The notes under the pieces were generated by a model that did not search any database, was not told the origin of the DNA, and saw only the letters and a list, made by a program, of their open reading frames with translations. Position numbers and translations under genes: made by a program. Source: CAVRIA01 sp963721115 (GTDB lineage Bacteria; Desulfobacterota; Binatia; HRBIN30; CADEER01). Taken from it: a DNA stretch of 64,000 nt. The stretch spans positions 1,178,001-1,242,000 of the forward strand of contig CAVRIA010000004.1 of the NCBI GenBank assembly GCA_963721115.1, written 5' to 3'. Below are positions 37,807 through 50,700 of this stretch, in pieces. How positions within the stretch are numbered: position 1 is the first letter of the stretch; the number at the start of each line of letters is the position of its first letter.

Positions 37807-38169
37807 TCAGGCGGCGGGACGGTGGGAGGTGCGGGGTATCGCGCTGCCGAACGAATCCGGCCTCTCTTCGGCTCCAGGGCCGAGGCCCTGGAGCTTCAGA
37901 GAGAGGACGGGAGCCAACGCGGGCTGGGTCGGCTTCACGACCATCACCTCCACTGGAACGCCCGCGTTTTCGAGGCGCGACAGCCAGCGCCTGGTGTAGC
38001 GCGTGAAGGCGTTGCGATCCTCCGGCTGGATCTCCAGGCGGAGCCGGACGCTACCTTCCTCGCGCAAGCTCTGGCGGACGTGTTGCTGCAACGTTTCTAT
38101 ATTGTAGCCACTCACTTCGCCGATAAAATGAAATGCGTCTCTCGAGGTTCGAATCTCCGCGTACAACAT
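37807..38169 (-). CDS. Hypothetical small soluble protein
   Basis: The 120-residue product starts at ATG 38169, preceded by a strong GGAGGAAA. It reads MLYAEIRTSRDAFHFIGEV then a helix (IETLQQHVRQSLRE), a strand (SVRLRLEIQP), another helix (FTRYTRRWLSRLE) and a strand (VPVEVMVV). The alternating alpha/beta pattern suggests a compact domain, and the middle resembles small STAS- or ACT-like folds only vaguely. No signal peptide or membrane span. It is on the same strand as mprF, separated by the inverted repeat at 37722-37765. Function unknown. Confidence 0.6.
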   Translation of the reverse strand: MLYAEIRTSRDAFHFIGEVSGYNIETLQQHVRQSLREEGSVRLRLEIQPEDRNAFTRYTRRWLSRLENAGVPVEVMVVKPTQPALAPVLSLKLQGLGPGAEERPDSFGSAIPRTSHRPAA

Positions 38170-38277
38170 CTCGTTTCCTCCATCGTGGACCGGGGTTGGT
38201 CTCGTTACCGGCGCGAGTCGAGGCAGCGCCGGCATGGCTCTGGTCGGACCGCACTTCGCGGCCGACCAGGGAGGAGG

Positions 38278-38622
38278 TCAGTGAGGCTCGAGCGCGTTTT
38301 CGCTGCGAGGAAGGAGCTTCAGCCGCAACAGCGGCACGCGCAGCATCGGGGCCTGGTGAGCCACCGGGGTGGTGGCCGACTCTCGAGGCCGCGGGGCGGG
38401 CACCGGATGCCAGGACGTGTGGAAGACGATGTCGGGCTCGATTCGGACGTCCAGCCCGTCATCCGGCTCGGCCACGAGAGTGGATCGAACCGAAGCCGCC
38501 TTGTGACGAGGTCGGCCGAGGCGGCGGGCGATCGGCCTGTACGCGGCGAGGAGGACGAGCGCGGCGGTCGCCGCAACGACGACCCCTCTGCGCTCGAATC
38601 CGAGTTTTGCCGCGCCAGTCAC
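38278..38622 (-). CDS. Hypothetical single-span membrane protein
   Basis: A 114-residue frame with one hydrophobic segment (VVVAATAALVLLAAYRPIA) after a short polar N terminus, then a basic, Pro/Arg-rich tail. The GTG at 38622 has AGAGG about 5 bases upstream. It lies between the sigma-54 regulator gene and the small gene at 37807, all on the minus strand. Coding status is uncertain because it matches no known family. Confidence 0.45.
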   Translation of the reverse strand: MTGAAKLGFERRGVVVAATAALVLLAAYRPIARRLGRPRHKAASVRSTLVAEPDDGLDVRIEPDIVFHTSWHPVPAPRPRESATTPVAHQAPMLRVPLLRLKLLPRSENALEPH

Positions 38623-38687
38623 AAAGCCTCTGACGATGTGCGAGGGCGGCTATTCACGAATTTCAGTCCTCAAGCGCCGGTGCGCGA

Positions 38688-40062
<1,375 letters not shown>

Positions 40063-40070
<8 letters not shown>

Positions 40071-41538
40071 GGCGGCACGGTAAGGCGAGGCACGCCCTGG
40101 CGCCTCGCGAGTCTCGATTCGCCAACAATAGCCGACCGCCGAGATCGAGCGCTACACGGCGCACCATCGCCAACCCGAGTCCGGTGCCGGCCTCGCGCCG
40201 CGTGACGAACGCCTGGACCCCGTTGCGCAGGAGATCGGCCGAAAAACCCGGACCGTCGTCCTCGACGCAGATCAGGACATCCTCGCCCTCGCGCCGCGCC
40301 GACACCACCACCTCGCCGGGCTGCTCGCCGAGTGCCTGCACCGAGTTCAGGATCAGATTCAACAGGGCTTGGCGGATGCGGTCGCGGGGTACGGAGCAGT
40401 CGAGGTCGTCGGGTACCCGGCACTCGAGGGAGGCGTGCGGCGGGACCTGATAGCGCACCAGCGCGAGCAGATCGTCGACCAGCGTGCGCAGGTGTACCGG
40501 ACGAGCCGGCTCGGGTGCGTGGCGTGCCGTGGACAGGGACTCGTTGAGCAGGCGCGTAAGGCGTTGCATCTCGGCGACGACCAGGTCGAGGCGCTCGATC
40601 AGGTCGGGGTCGGCGAGATCGCGGCGCAGGTTGCCGAGGCTCATGAGGGCGCCGGCGAGCGGGTTGCGCAGCTCGTGCGCCAGCGCGGCGGCCGTCTCCC
40701 CGACCGCCGCCAGGCGTTCCGCCCGGGCGAGCAGGCGGTGCTGCTCGAGCAGGGCCTGCGTGGCCGCGCGCACTTCGCTCTCCAGAGAGTCCGCGCGCGA
40801 GCGGTGCTGCGCCTCCAGCTCCTGGAGGCGCGTGACGAGCCGGTTGTAGTTCTCGAACAGCGGCTCCAGAAGGGGATGCACGCCGAGCGCCGAGACCGCC
40901 TCGAAGTTGCCGCTGCCGAGCTGCGCCAGGAGGGCCTGCAGGTCGCGCAGCGGCTTGACGATGCGTTGGCGCAGGTTCCAGAAGCCGAGGCCGGCAAGAG
41001 CGCTCAGGGCAATGCACATGGCGACGACCAGCCCGAGCTCGCGTCGCGTGTCGGCGCTGATCTGCGCGAGCAACCCGCTCTCGCCCTGCATCTCGCCGAT
41101 GACGGCGTCGTGTAGCAGGCCGAAGCCCTCGATCAGCTCGGACCGCGACAGGGGATCGTTCCTCAGCAGGAGGTCGAGGCGGGCAAGGAGCGGACCGGTC
41201 AGCGGATCGAGGTTTTCGTTCAGGAGAAGAATGTCCGTCAGGTCGCGCCGCAGCTGAGCGCGCAGTGAACGGTCGACGACCTCCATGCCCGCCAACTCGG
41301 CGAGCAGGGACCACTGGAGCTCCAGGCTCACCTTTTGGATGCGTGCCGTGTGCTCGACGTGGGTGCGGATCCGTTCCATGCGCCGGTAGTTGCGCCAGGA
41401 GAGGCCGGCGAGCGAGACGACGGACCACAGGAGCACCAGGCCGAGAAAGAACGCCAGCAACCGCGCTGGTCGCTCGAAAACTCGCCTCCACGGCACGTTC
41501 GCTCTGCCTCGCCCCTCGACTGGTGCACGTTCGGACAC
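40063..41538 (-). CDS. Sensor histidine kinase of the NtrC-type system
   Basis: A 491-residue membrane kinase. The first span is LLAFFLGLVLLWSVVSLAGL, then a mostly helical periplasmic region, a second span (LGLVVAMCIALSALAGLGFW), a HAMP-like coil and the transmitter. HisKA has LAHELRNPLAG; HATPase has NLILNSVQAL, EDDGPGF and GTGLGLAMVRR. The ligand is unknown. GTG at 41538 (VSERAPVEG) is the chosen start; a longer in-frame start at 41853 would put it in the divergent promoter region. It is the first gene of a two-gene operon with the NtrC-type regulator. Confidence 0.9.
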
Positions 41539-41755
41539 GAAATTGTCTCTTCTATGACCTTGCCGCGCAAGCCTGCGCAAAGGCCGTGCCCGGCGGAGAG
41601 AGCGGGAGGATGGTCGCCCCGGGAGAGCGGACCAGGGTGGGGCTCGTGCCTGTGGTGCAAATCGACCGAGCGACGGTTCGATTCGACCGCGCCGACGGGG
41701 CCGACCGCCCTCTCTGCCCCGGCCGTGCACGCTGCGAAAAAGGGGCAGCGGATTC
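41539..41755. other. Divergent intergenic region
   Basis: Part of a 348-base gap between the sensor-kinase gene and the LolA-like gene. No gene is seen. It should hold the kinase promoter and any binding sites for the regulator. No clear paired dyad of the NtrC enhancer type was found here. Confidence 0.35.
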
Positions 41756-41771
41756 TGGCACGGCCCGTGCG
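41756..41771 (+). promoter_or_regulatory. Sigma-54-type promoter match upstream of the LolA-like gene
   Basis: TGGCACGGCCCGTGCG at 41756-41771 has the essential GG (41757-41758) and GC (41769-41770) separated by 10 bases. It lies 116 bases before the ATG at 41887. The -12 half is imperfect (GTGCG in place of TTGCA). The match also overlaps a 13-base dyad (GCACGG-C-CCGTGC, 41758-41770), which may be a different protein site. The adjacent divergent gene is a sigma-54 activator, which supports the call. Confidence 0.5.
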
Positions 41772-41886
41772 TCGAGGGCCCTGAAGGTGTAAGCAGGAGC
41801 CTTGGCTTCGGCAACCAGCGGTCGTGGCGGCTCGGCCCACGGCAAGTTCGCAACGGGGCTGCACGCGTGGCCTGGGAGGAGGAATC

Positions 41887-42743
41887 ATGAGCACACCGAT
41901 TTCAGTGAGGTATCGACACCTCGCGCGACGCGGCGGGATGACGGCCGCGGCGGCGTTGGCGATCTGTCTACTCGTCCTCGGCGGATCCGCCGCGGCGGCG
42001 GAGACCCGCCGCCCACGGCCGAGAGCATCATCGGCCTGATGAAGGCGGCGCTGGAGCCTTCGCGGCCTAGCCTGCGCAAGATCGTCATGGTGATGCATTC
42101 CGCCGACGGGGAGACGGTGGAGTGGACGGCGCGCCAGGCGCGCAAGGGTCTTGCGGACGGCTACCGCATGTTGACTGTGGTGATGGCGCCGAAGGATCTT
42201 CGCGGGACCGCCCTGCTGGTGGCCGAGAGGAAGAGCGAGACGTTCGACGCGCAGTGGATCTACCTTCCCGCCCTGCGACGAGTGCGCAAGATCGTCACCG
42301 TCGGTGCCTACGAGTCGTTTCTAGGCACGGACTTCAGCTATGCGGACCTCGGGCTGGTCAACATGCGCGACCGCAGCTTCAAGCTGCTCGGCGAGGACAC
42401 GATCGGGCAACGCGCCGCGTACAAGGTCGAGGAGCGGCCGGCCAGTCCCTGGTACTACTCCCGCGTGGTGACCTGGGTCGCTCAGGACGACAACCTGCCG
42501 CTGCGCCGCGAGTACTACGACCAGGAGAACCACCTGTGGAAGGTCGAGGAGGTGCGGAGCGAGGCGAACGTCGACGGTACCCCGACCGTGCTCGACATCG
42601 TCATGAAAGATTTGGAGGCCAATACGAGCACCGAGCTACAGGTGAGCGAGGTGCAGTACGACGTCCAGGTGCCGGACAATCTGTTCGATCCGGCCCGACT
42701 GTCGGCGATCTCCGAGCATCCGTTGTGGCCGAAGGCGAAGTAG
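41887..42743 (+). CDS. Outer-membrane lipoprotein-sorting (LolA-like) protein, split by a one-base deletion
   Basis: ATG at 41887, after GGAGGAGG, starts a signal peptide (MTAAAALAICLLVLGGSAAAAE). The mature part (IIGLMKAALEPSRPSLRKIVMVMHSADGE onwards, with YLPALRRVRKIVTVGAYESFLGTDFSYADLGL) is in the next frame. Adding one C to CCC at 42005-42007 joins them as AETPPPTAES. The mature protein matches the family often called outer-membrane lipoprotein-sorting protein, a half-barrel that may carry lipid-like cargo in the periplasm. The sequence break is probably an error because both sides are intact. It is convergent with the CLC gene. Confidence 0.82.
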
Positions 42744-42805
42744 GAGGCGCGGCCGCTTTTTCTTCGTCCGACCGGGCGCGAAGCGCGTCGACCCGCCGCG
42801 GCGAA

Positions 42806-44516
42806 TCAATCCCCGCCGGCGGGCTTCGCTCCGCGGTCCGGGGTCGTCTTCCGGCGGCGCCGTTTCGCTGTGGGGACCGGCTCCAGGCGGTGGCGGATGC
42901 GGTCCCATTCCTTCGGCGAGGTGAGGAAGAGGACACGGTCCTGTGGCTCCAGGGTGAGATCGGGATCGGGGAGCTGCAGGTGCGGGCCGCGCAGGATCGC
43001 GACGATCTCCGGCGCTTCGGCCGCGATCTCGCCGTCGCCGAGACGCCGCCCGACCCACGCGCTGCGCGGGCTGAGCACGCCGAGCCGAAGCAGCTTCCCA
43101 TCCGGCAGCTCGAGAGGAATGCCGGCGAGCAGAAGCGGGGTGAGGCGCAGGTGTTCCATGTCGGTGGGAAGCTGCACCCCTTTGATGCTGAGAAGATGGA
43201 AGGCGCCGCGCAGAACGTGCTCGTGGTGCACGGGAGAGTCCATTGGGGTGGCGACCTGCGCCTCGTAGAGGCTCGGATAGGTTCGCGAGGAGAAGGTGCG
43301 CTGCAGGAAGTAGCTGGCCGAGACGGCGAGGGAGGCGGGGGCGAGCAGGTGATAGCCGGCCGTCATCTCCGTGACCATCAGGAGGGAGGCGACCGGCACG
43401 CGGGCCGCCCCGGCGAACACCGCGGCCATGCCGATCACGGCAAAGGGGGCGGACGGTTGCCCGAAGACCTTGGCGAGAAAGGCGCCCAGCATCGCGCCCA
43501 CGTACAGCGTCGGGGCGAAGACGCCGCCCGAGCCGCCGGACGAGATGGTGAAGGCGAAGGCGATGGTCTTGCCGATGATCAGCAGCGCCAGGAGGCCGAG
43601 CTCCAGATGCCCGTCGATGGCCTGTTGAATCCACTGGTAGCCGCCGCCGAGCACCTGCGGTAGGAGCAGCGCGACCAATCCGACGCCGAGGCCGCCGATG
43701 GCGGGCTTGAGGGCCCGCGGCACGGGCAGGCGGAGAAAAGCGTCGCGCAGTCCGTAGAAGATGACCGGGATCGCGATCGCCACGACCCCTGCCGCCACGC
43801 CGAGAGCGGCATACCAGACGTACTCGGCCGGGTTGCTGACCTGCACCTCGGGCGGAGACCTGAAACAGCGGCTCCCAACCGGCGAGGTACCCGTCCGCGG
43901 CGTAGGCGACCACGGCGGCGATCAGCGTGTAGGCCAGCGCCGAGGCTTCGAACTCCATTCCCGAGTACAGGACCTCGACGGCGAAGACGGCGGTGCCGAT
44001 CGGCGAGCGGAAGACGGCCGAGAGGCCGGCCGCCATGGCCATGAGAAGGAGGATGCGGCGCTCTTCGGCCGTGCGCCGCCCGAAGCCCGCGTAGATCGAC
44101 CCGATGCCGGAGGCGATCAGCGCGGTGGGCCCTTCGCGGCCCGCGGCTCCGCCGGATCCGATCGTGATGGCCGACGCGACCATCTTGACGAGAGGGATGC
44201 GCGCGCGCAGGCGCCCCCCGGCGCGGTGGAAGGCCCGTACGACGGTATCCGTGCCGTGCCCTTCCGCCTCGGGCGCGAGGCCGTAGACCAGCAGGCCGGA
44301 CAGCAGGCCGCCGGCCGTGGTGGCGACGGGAATCAGCCACAGGGTGCCCGTGCCGCCGCTCGCCGAGCCCGCCGCGACCGACCGGTAGCCGGCGAGATCC
44401 TCGAGGAAGAGGCGGCTGGTCCAGGCGAGAAGAAGAGTGAACAGGCGCGCGGAAAGAGCGCCGGCGATACCGAGCAACAAGGCGTCGAGGATGAGGCGCT
44501 GATCGCGAACCTTCAT
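42806..44516 (-). CDS. CLC-type chloride channel/antiporter with TrkA-C domain, split by a one-base insertion
   Basis: The N-terminal half contains SGGAAGREGPT (the GxEGP selectivity motif, GREGP here) and FRSPIGTAVFAVEVLY. The C-terminal half contains TISSGGSGGVFAPTLYVGAMLGA and AVFAGAARVPVASLLMVTEMTAGYHLL. The two halves are in different frames; removing one base near 43855-43860 joins FQVPPEVQVSNPAEYVW. The extreme C terminus (PEIVAILRGPHLQLPDPDLTLEPQDRVLFLTS) is a TrkA-C type regulatory domain. CLC proteins exchange Cl- with H+ or conduct Cl-. ATG at 44516 is the chosen start; a longer frame lacks conserved sequence. Confidence 0.87.
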
Positions 44517-44633
44517 GGGCCGGAACCGTCGATCGGGTCGTCGGAGCAGTGCGCCGTCGAGGCGCCAGGTCGCTTGCCGTTCACTTTCGCCCACGACGCC
44601 GGCCGGGCGCAAACGCTCGGCTGCCGGGGTGTG

Positions 44634-44665
44634 AAAAAAAGGGGCGGGTCCGATGGACCCGCCCC
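44634..44665 (-). terminator. Intrinsic terminator of htrA
   Basis: A perfect 11-bp stem (44641-44651 with 44655-44665) with a 3-base loop is flanked at its low-coordinate side by seven A residues (44634-44640). Read on the minus strand this is a hairpin followed by a T-run, 37 bases beyond the htrA stop at 44702. Confidence 0.9.
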
Positions 44666-44701
44666 GACGGAAAGAAGCCGCTCGCGCCGGCCGGTAGGCG
44701 C

Positions 44702-46193
44702 CTACTCCAAGTGGCGCAGGACGACGAAGAAGTTCTGCCCACCGCGCTGGACGAGGAGGAGGAGCTGCTGCTTCTTCCCGAGCTTGGACAGTTGGTCACG
44801 GTACTCGGCGACGCTGCTCACCGAGTGGCGGTCTACCTGAGCGATGACGTCCCCCGGCCGCAGGCCGGCGTCCGCGGCGGGACTGTCGGAGTCCACGTCG
44901 GTGATCACGACACCGCTTCCGGCCTGGATGTCGTACTGCTGGGCCATCTCCGGAGTGATGTCCGCCACCGTGAGACCCCAATCGCCAGAGCTGCGTTGCT
45001 CGCTGGCGGCGGTCTTGGCCGGCACTTCGGCGATCTTCACGGTCAGGGTCTTCTTCTTCCCCTCTCGCAGCACGAGTCACGTCGACCTTCTTGCCGATCG
45101 GCGTATCGGCGACGATCTCGGGAAGGCGATGCGACTCGTCGACGTGGCGACCGTTGAAGTCCAAGATGACGTCACCGCGTTTGAAGCCCGCGTCGGAAGC
45201 GGGGCTGTTCGGTGTCACGTCGGCCACCAGAGCCCCCTCGGCGTTCTCCAGACCGAACGACTTGGCGAGATCCGGAGTGACGTCCTGGATCATCACGCCG
45301 AGCCAGCCGCGGACGACCTTGCCGTGCTCCTCGAGCTGCTCGACGACGTGCTTGACGAGATTGATCGGAATGGCGAAGCCGATACCGATGTTTCCGCCGC
45401 TCTGACTGTAGATGGCCGAGTTGATACCGACCACCTGGCCGTGCAGGTCGAGCAGCGGACCACCGGAGTTTCCGGGGTTGATGGAGGCGTCGGTCTGGAT
45501 GAAGTCGTCGTACGGTCCGGCGCCGATGACGCGCCCCTTGGCGCTGACGATGCCCGCGGTGACGGTCTCGGAAAGGCCGAACGGGTTGCCGATGGCGACG
45601 ACCCAGTCGCCCACCTGCAGCGTGTCGGAGTCACCCATCGTGGCGGCGGTGAGGGGCCCGGGCGGGGTTCCTTTGAGGAGGGCGACGTCGGTCTTCTCGT
45701 CCACCCCGACGACCTTGGCGTCGAACTCGCGGTCGTTCTCCAGCTTGATGACGATCTTGTCGGCGTTCTTCACGACGTGGGCGTTGGTGACGATGTACCC
45801 CTTCGGGTCGATGATGACGCCGGAACCGAGGGCGCGCTGCGTATAATTGCGCGGCATCGGCCCGAAGAAGTGCTTGAAGAAGTCGCCGAACGGATCCTGC
45901 TCGCCGAAGGGGCCCTGCCGAGGGCCCTGCTGCGAGAAGCCCTGCATGTGAACGGTATGGGTCGTCGACACGTTGACCACGGCGGGCTTGACGGCGCGCG
46001 CGATCGCGGCGAACGAGGCGGGCGCACCGGCTGCGATCGGCGGCAGTTGAGCCGGCACGGCGGTGGGCGTGGGCTTCGCCTCCTCGCCTCCGAAGAGATG
46101 GACCGGGTTGGGGAAGGCGACCGCCGCGGATACCGTCGCGAGCAGGGCGGCCGTGATCAGGATGGCTGGGATCATTCTGCGCTTCTGTGTCAT
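44702..46193 (-). CDS. DegP/HtrA-type periplasmic serine protease, split by a one-base insertion
   Basis: Signal peptide (ILITAALLATVSAAVAF), protease domain with the triad in TNAHVV (His), KTDVALLKG (Asp) and NPGNSGGPLLD (Ser), then two PDZ domains. The first is RGWLGVMIQDVTPDLAKSFGL; the second (WGLTVADITPEMAQQYDI) lies beyond a frame change near 45070-45078. Deleting one base there joins DVTVLREGKKKTLTV. The enzyme degrades misfolded envelope proteins. ATG at 46193 is the chosen start. An intrinsic terminator follows at 44634-44665. Confidence 0.92.
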
Positions 46194-46578
46194 CTCGGTT
46201 TCTACTCCGTCTCCGTTTTGTCGCTGGCCCATCAGGCTTGCCGGGCCGGCGAGCAGACAGGCAACTGCCCGTGCGGATGTTCAAGACACATGCCACGGGC
46301 GGTCGACGCGTGTGCGGAGGAGATCGACTCGATCCGTTCGGAGGAAGATGGCTCATCTGGGCCGCCATGCTTCGTTGTGGCTCAAAGGGACCGCGAAACC
46401 CGTGGGGCCGCGCCGATTTCGCACACTGGGCCGGGATCGCGGCGCTGGCGCCCACCTTGTTGTGTCGATTCCGGGGCTCTAAATGGGAGGGAACCGCGGG
46501 ATGCGCCAACCAAGGATGCGCTCAGTCTTTCATCGGTCTGAAGCGACCGACGCTGACCGGCGTCGGCGAGCGCCCTCG
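46194..46578. other. Divergent intergenic region between htrA and RND adaptor genes
   Basis: About 385 bases without a recognisable gene. It must contain the promoters of htrA (minus) and of the RND operon (plus). No convincing -10/-35 pair, operator dyad or hairpin with a T-run was found by eye. Confidence 0.3.
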
Positions 46579-47741
46579 ATGGGCGCGCGCCGAGCGCCCG
46601 GCCGGCGGCGGTGCTACTCGGCCTCGTCGTTCTCGCCCTCGGCTGCTCGGCGCCGTCCGATGCCGAGCGCGAGAATGCGGCGGCGGTGCCGGCGGTACCG
46701 GTGCGGGTCGCCGCGGTCGAGCGCGCCGACGTGCCGGTGCAGATCCGCGCCATCGGTACGGTGAGCGCGTACCGGACGGTGGCGCTCAAGTCGCAGATCG
46801 AGGGCCAGCTGGCGGAGATCCACTTCGACGAGGGCCAGGCGGTGCACCGCGGCGATCTCCTCTTCACCATCGACCCACGGCCTTTCCAGGCAGACCTCCG
46901 GCAGGCGCAGGCGAACCTCGCTCGCGACCGGTCGGAGATGAACAACGCCGAGGTCGAGGCGGCGCGGGCGGCGCGTCTCTTCGCGCAGGGGTTCGCCTCC
47001 AAGGAGGAGAACGATGCGGCGCAGACGAAGGTCTCGTCGCTGCACGCCGCCGTGGCGGCAGACGAGGCGGCGGTCGAGAGCGCCAAGCTGCGCCTGGAGT
47101 ACTGCTACATCCATTCGCCGATCGACGGCCGAATCGGCGAGCGGCTGGTGGACCGCGGCAACGTCGTGAAGTCCAACGACACCACGCTGGCGGTGATCAA
47201 CGAGCTGCGACCGGTCTACGTGGAGTTCGCGGTGCCGCAGGACGACTTGCCCGAGATCCAGCGCCGCGCCGCGGCGGGGAGTCTACAGGTGACCGCGGAC
47301 AGCCCGGGGATCGCGCCCCAGTCGGGACAGCTGACCTTCATCGACAACGCGGTCGACACGACGACGGGAACGATCCGGCTCAAGGGGCAGTTCGCCAATC
47401 CCGCGGAGGTCCTGTGGCCGGGGCAGTTCGTCGACGTGACCCTGCGCCTCTCCGTCCAGGAGGGGGTCGTGGTCGTGCCGGCGGAGGCGGTGCAGACCGG
47501 ACAGACCGGGCGGTACGTGTTCGTCGTGCAGTCGGACGATACGGTGCAGAACCGTCCGGTCGACGTGCAGAAAACGGTCGGGCAGCGTGCGGTGGTCGCC
47601 AGCGGGCTGCGGCCCGGTGAGGTGGTGGTCACCGACGGCCAACTCCGCCTTGCGCCGGGCATGCGCGTGCAGGTGGTACAGCAGGGCAGCCCGCCGGCCG
47701 CGAGCGGGCAGGCGACGGCGACACCGGGGAGCGCCTCGTGA
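46579..47741 (+). CDS. RND efflux periplasmic adaptor, lipoprotein; probable one-base deletion near the start
   Basis: The adaptor has the biotinyl/lipoyl hairpin halves (ALKSQIEGQLAEIHFDEGQAVHRGDLLFTIDP, RLEYCYIHSPIDGRIGERLVDRGNVV), a coiled coil between them, and a barrel and membrane-proximal domain. The lipobox LALGC follows VLLGLVV. Starting at GTG 46611 gives a lipobox with no basic residues. An ATG at 46579 in the other frame gives MGARRAPGRRR; one missing base near 46601-46610 would join both into a normal lipoprotein signal. The stop overlaps the start of the pump gene (GTGA at 47738), so the two are coupled. No outer-membrane channel gene is adjacent. Confidence 0.82.
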
Positions 47742-50700
47742 ACATCGCCGCGCTCTTCATCCGGCGCCCGGTGGGCACGACCTTGATCATGCTCGCCATT
47801 CTGCTGTTCGGCGTCCTCGGCTACCGGGTGCTGCCGGTCAGCGACCTGCCGAACGTCGACTTCCCGACCCTGCTGGTCAGCGCCAGCCTGCCGGGAACGA
47901 GCCCGGAGACCATGGCGTCGTCGGTGGCCACGCCACTCGAGCGCCAGTTCTCCACCATTGCCGGGCTGGCGTCGATGACATCCACCAACTCCCTCGGCAC
48001 GACGCAGGTCACGCTCCAGTTCGACCTCGACCGCAACATCGACGCCGCGGCCCAGGACGTGCAGGCCGCGATCAGTCAGGCCGCGCCCCTCCTGCCGCCG
48101 GGGATGCCGAACCCGCCGACGTTCCGGCGCGTCAACCCGGCCGACCAGCCCATCCTGTACATCGGCCTCACCTCGCCGACCCTGCCGCTGTACGAGCTCA
48201 ACGAGTACGGCGACACGATGATGGCTCAACGCATCTCGATGGTGTCGGGCGTGGCGCAGGTGCAGGTGTTCGGAGCGCAGAAGTACGCCGTGCGCGTCGA
48301 CGTCGATCCGCGCGCCCTGGCGAGCCGGGGAATCGGCATCGACGAGGTCGAGCAGGCCGTGCGCAGCGCCAACGTCAACATGCCGACCGGCACGCTGTAC
48401 GGCGCGGAGCGGGCGTTCACCGTGCGCGCCACCGGGCAGCTCACCGATGCGGCGCTCTTCCGTCCGGTGATCGTCGCCTATCGCAACGGCGCCCCGGTCC
48501 GCCTTTCGGATCTCGGAACCGTCGAGGATGGCGTCGAGGACGACAAGACGGCGTCCTGGTACGGCGACGCGCACGGCCTGCAGCGCGCCATCGTCCTCGC
48601 CGTGCAGCGCCAGCCGGGGACCAATACGGTGGGGGTGGCGAACGCCGTGAAGGACCTCATCCCGAGCCTCGAGAAGCAGCTCCCCCCCTCGGTGCATCTG
48701 CACGTCCTCTTCGACCGTTCCGAGTCGATCCTGGCGTCGGTGAACGACGTCAAGGTCACCATGCTTGCGGCCCTCGTCCTGGTCGTCCTGGTGATCTTTC
48801 TCTTCCTGCGCAACTTCTCCGCTACCGCCATACCCAGCCTGGCGCTGCCGATGTCCATCGTCGGCACCTTCGCCGTCATGGTGCCCCTGGGGTACAGCTT
48901 GGACAATCTGTCGCTCATGGCGCTGACGCTCTCCATCGGCTTCGTCGTCGACGACGCCATCGTGATGCTGGAGAACATCGTCCGACACATGGAAAAGGGC
49001 GAGCGCCCTCTGGCGGCGGCGCTCGACGGCTCGAGGGAGATCGGTTTCACCATCGTGTCGATGACGATCTCGCTGGCGGCGGTCTTCCTGCCGGTTCTCT
49101 TTCTCCCCGGCATCCTGGGCCGCCTCTTCCACGAGTTCGCGGTGACGATCTGCGTGGCGATCCTCATCTCGGGCTTCGTGTCGCTGACCTTCACGCCCAT
49201 GCTGTGCAGCCGCTTCCTGCGCCCGCCCGGCGCGGTGCGACGTGGCCGCTTCTATCGGACGACGGAGCGCTTCTTCGACGCCATGCTCGGCGTCTACGAG
49301 CGCAGCCTGCGCGCCGTGCTGCGCCACCGCACCGAGACCCTCGTCGTCTCGCTGATCATTCTCGCCGCCACCGCCTATCTGTTCATGCACATCCCCAAGG
49401 GCTTCATCCCGGACGAGGACCAGAGCGCCGTCTTCGCGGTCACCGAGGCCGCACAGGGGACCTCGTTCGACGCCATGGTGCAGCACCAGACCGCCGTGGC
49501 GGAGATCGTGCGTCGCGATCCGAGCGTGCGGACGCTCTTCTCGACGATCGTCGGTCCCAGTGCCGGCACCGGCAGCACCTCCAACCAGGGCCGAATGTTC
49601 ATCCACCTGAAGCCCCCCGACCAGCGGCCGAGCATTCCGCAGGTGATCGGCGAGCTGCGGAGGAAAGTGGCGGTCGTGCCCGGCATGCGCGTCTACATGC
49701 AGCCGCTGCCCACCATTCGCATCGGCGGTCAGCTCACCAAGAGCCTCTACCAGTTCTCCCTGCAGAGCCCGAATACGGACGAGCTCTATGCTGCGGCCGA
49801 GCGGCTCGAGAGCCGCCTGCACGGGCTGGTGGAGCTGCAGGACGTCACCAGCGATCTGCAGCTGCGCAATCCCGAGGTCAAGGTGTCGATCGACCGGGAC
49901 CACGCGTCGAAGCTGGGCGTGAGCGCGGAGCAGGTGGAGACCGCCCTGGCCGATGCCTACAGCGATCGCTGGGTGTCGACCATCTACGCGCCCAACAATC
50001 AGTACAAGGTGATCCTCGGCGTGCAGGACCGCTATCAGAGAGATCCGGCGGCGCTCTCCCTCCTCTACGTCCGTTCCGCGAGCGGGCAACTCGTGCCGCT
50101 CGATGCGGTGTCGCGGCGCAGCGAACGGGTCGGCCCGCTCACGGTGAACCATGCCGGTCAACTCCCCGCCGTCACCCTCTCGTTCAATCTCGCTCCCGGG
50201 GTGGCCCTCGGCGATGCGGTGGAGGCAGTGGAGGCGGTAGCCCGACAGACGCTGCCGGCTTCGGTCACGACCAGCTTCCAGGGGACGGCGGAGGCGTTTC
50301 AGTCGTCGCTGTCGGGACTGTGGCTGCTGCTGGCGGCCGCCATCGCCGTGATCTACATCGTTCTCGGCATTCTCTACGAGAGCTTCGTGCACCCGTTGAC
50401 CATCCTCTCCGGTCTTCCCTCGGCGGGATTCGGGGCGCTGCTGACGCTGCTCTTCTTCGGCATCGATCTCAACGTGTACGCCTTCGTGGGCATGATCATG
50501 CTGATCGGCATCGTGAAGAAGAACGCGATCATGCAGATCGACTTCGCCCTGGAGGCGCAGCGGGGCGAGGGCAAGAAACCCATCGACGCCATCTACGAGG
50601 GCTGCGTGATCCGCTTCCGCCCGATCATGATGACGACCATGGCGGCCCTGGTCGGAGCTCTGCCGATCGCCCTCGGCCTCGGCGCCGGCGGCATGGCGCG

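Noticed and set aside
41756..41771. Calling this sigma-54 match certain
   Set aside because: The -12 half is imperfect (GTGCG) and the match coincides with a 13-base dyad, so it was kept as a candidate at medium confidence.
47216..50392. Minus-strand frame of about 1,050 codons across the RND genes
   Set aside because: Antisense to canonical RND adaptor and pump sequence. Its text is His/Arg/Asp-rich with no domain.
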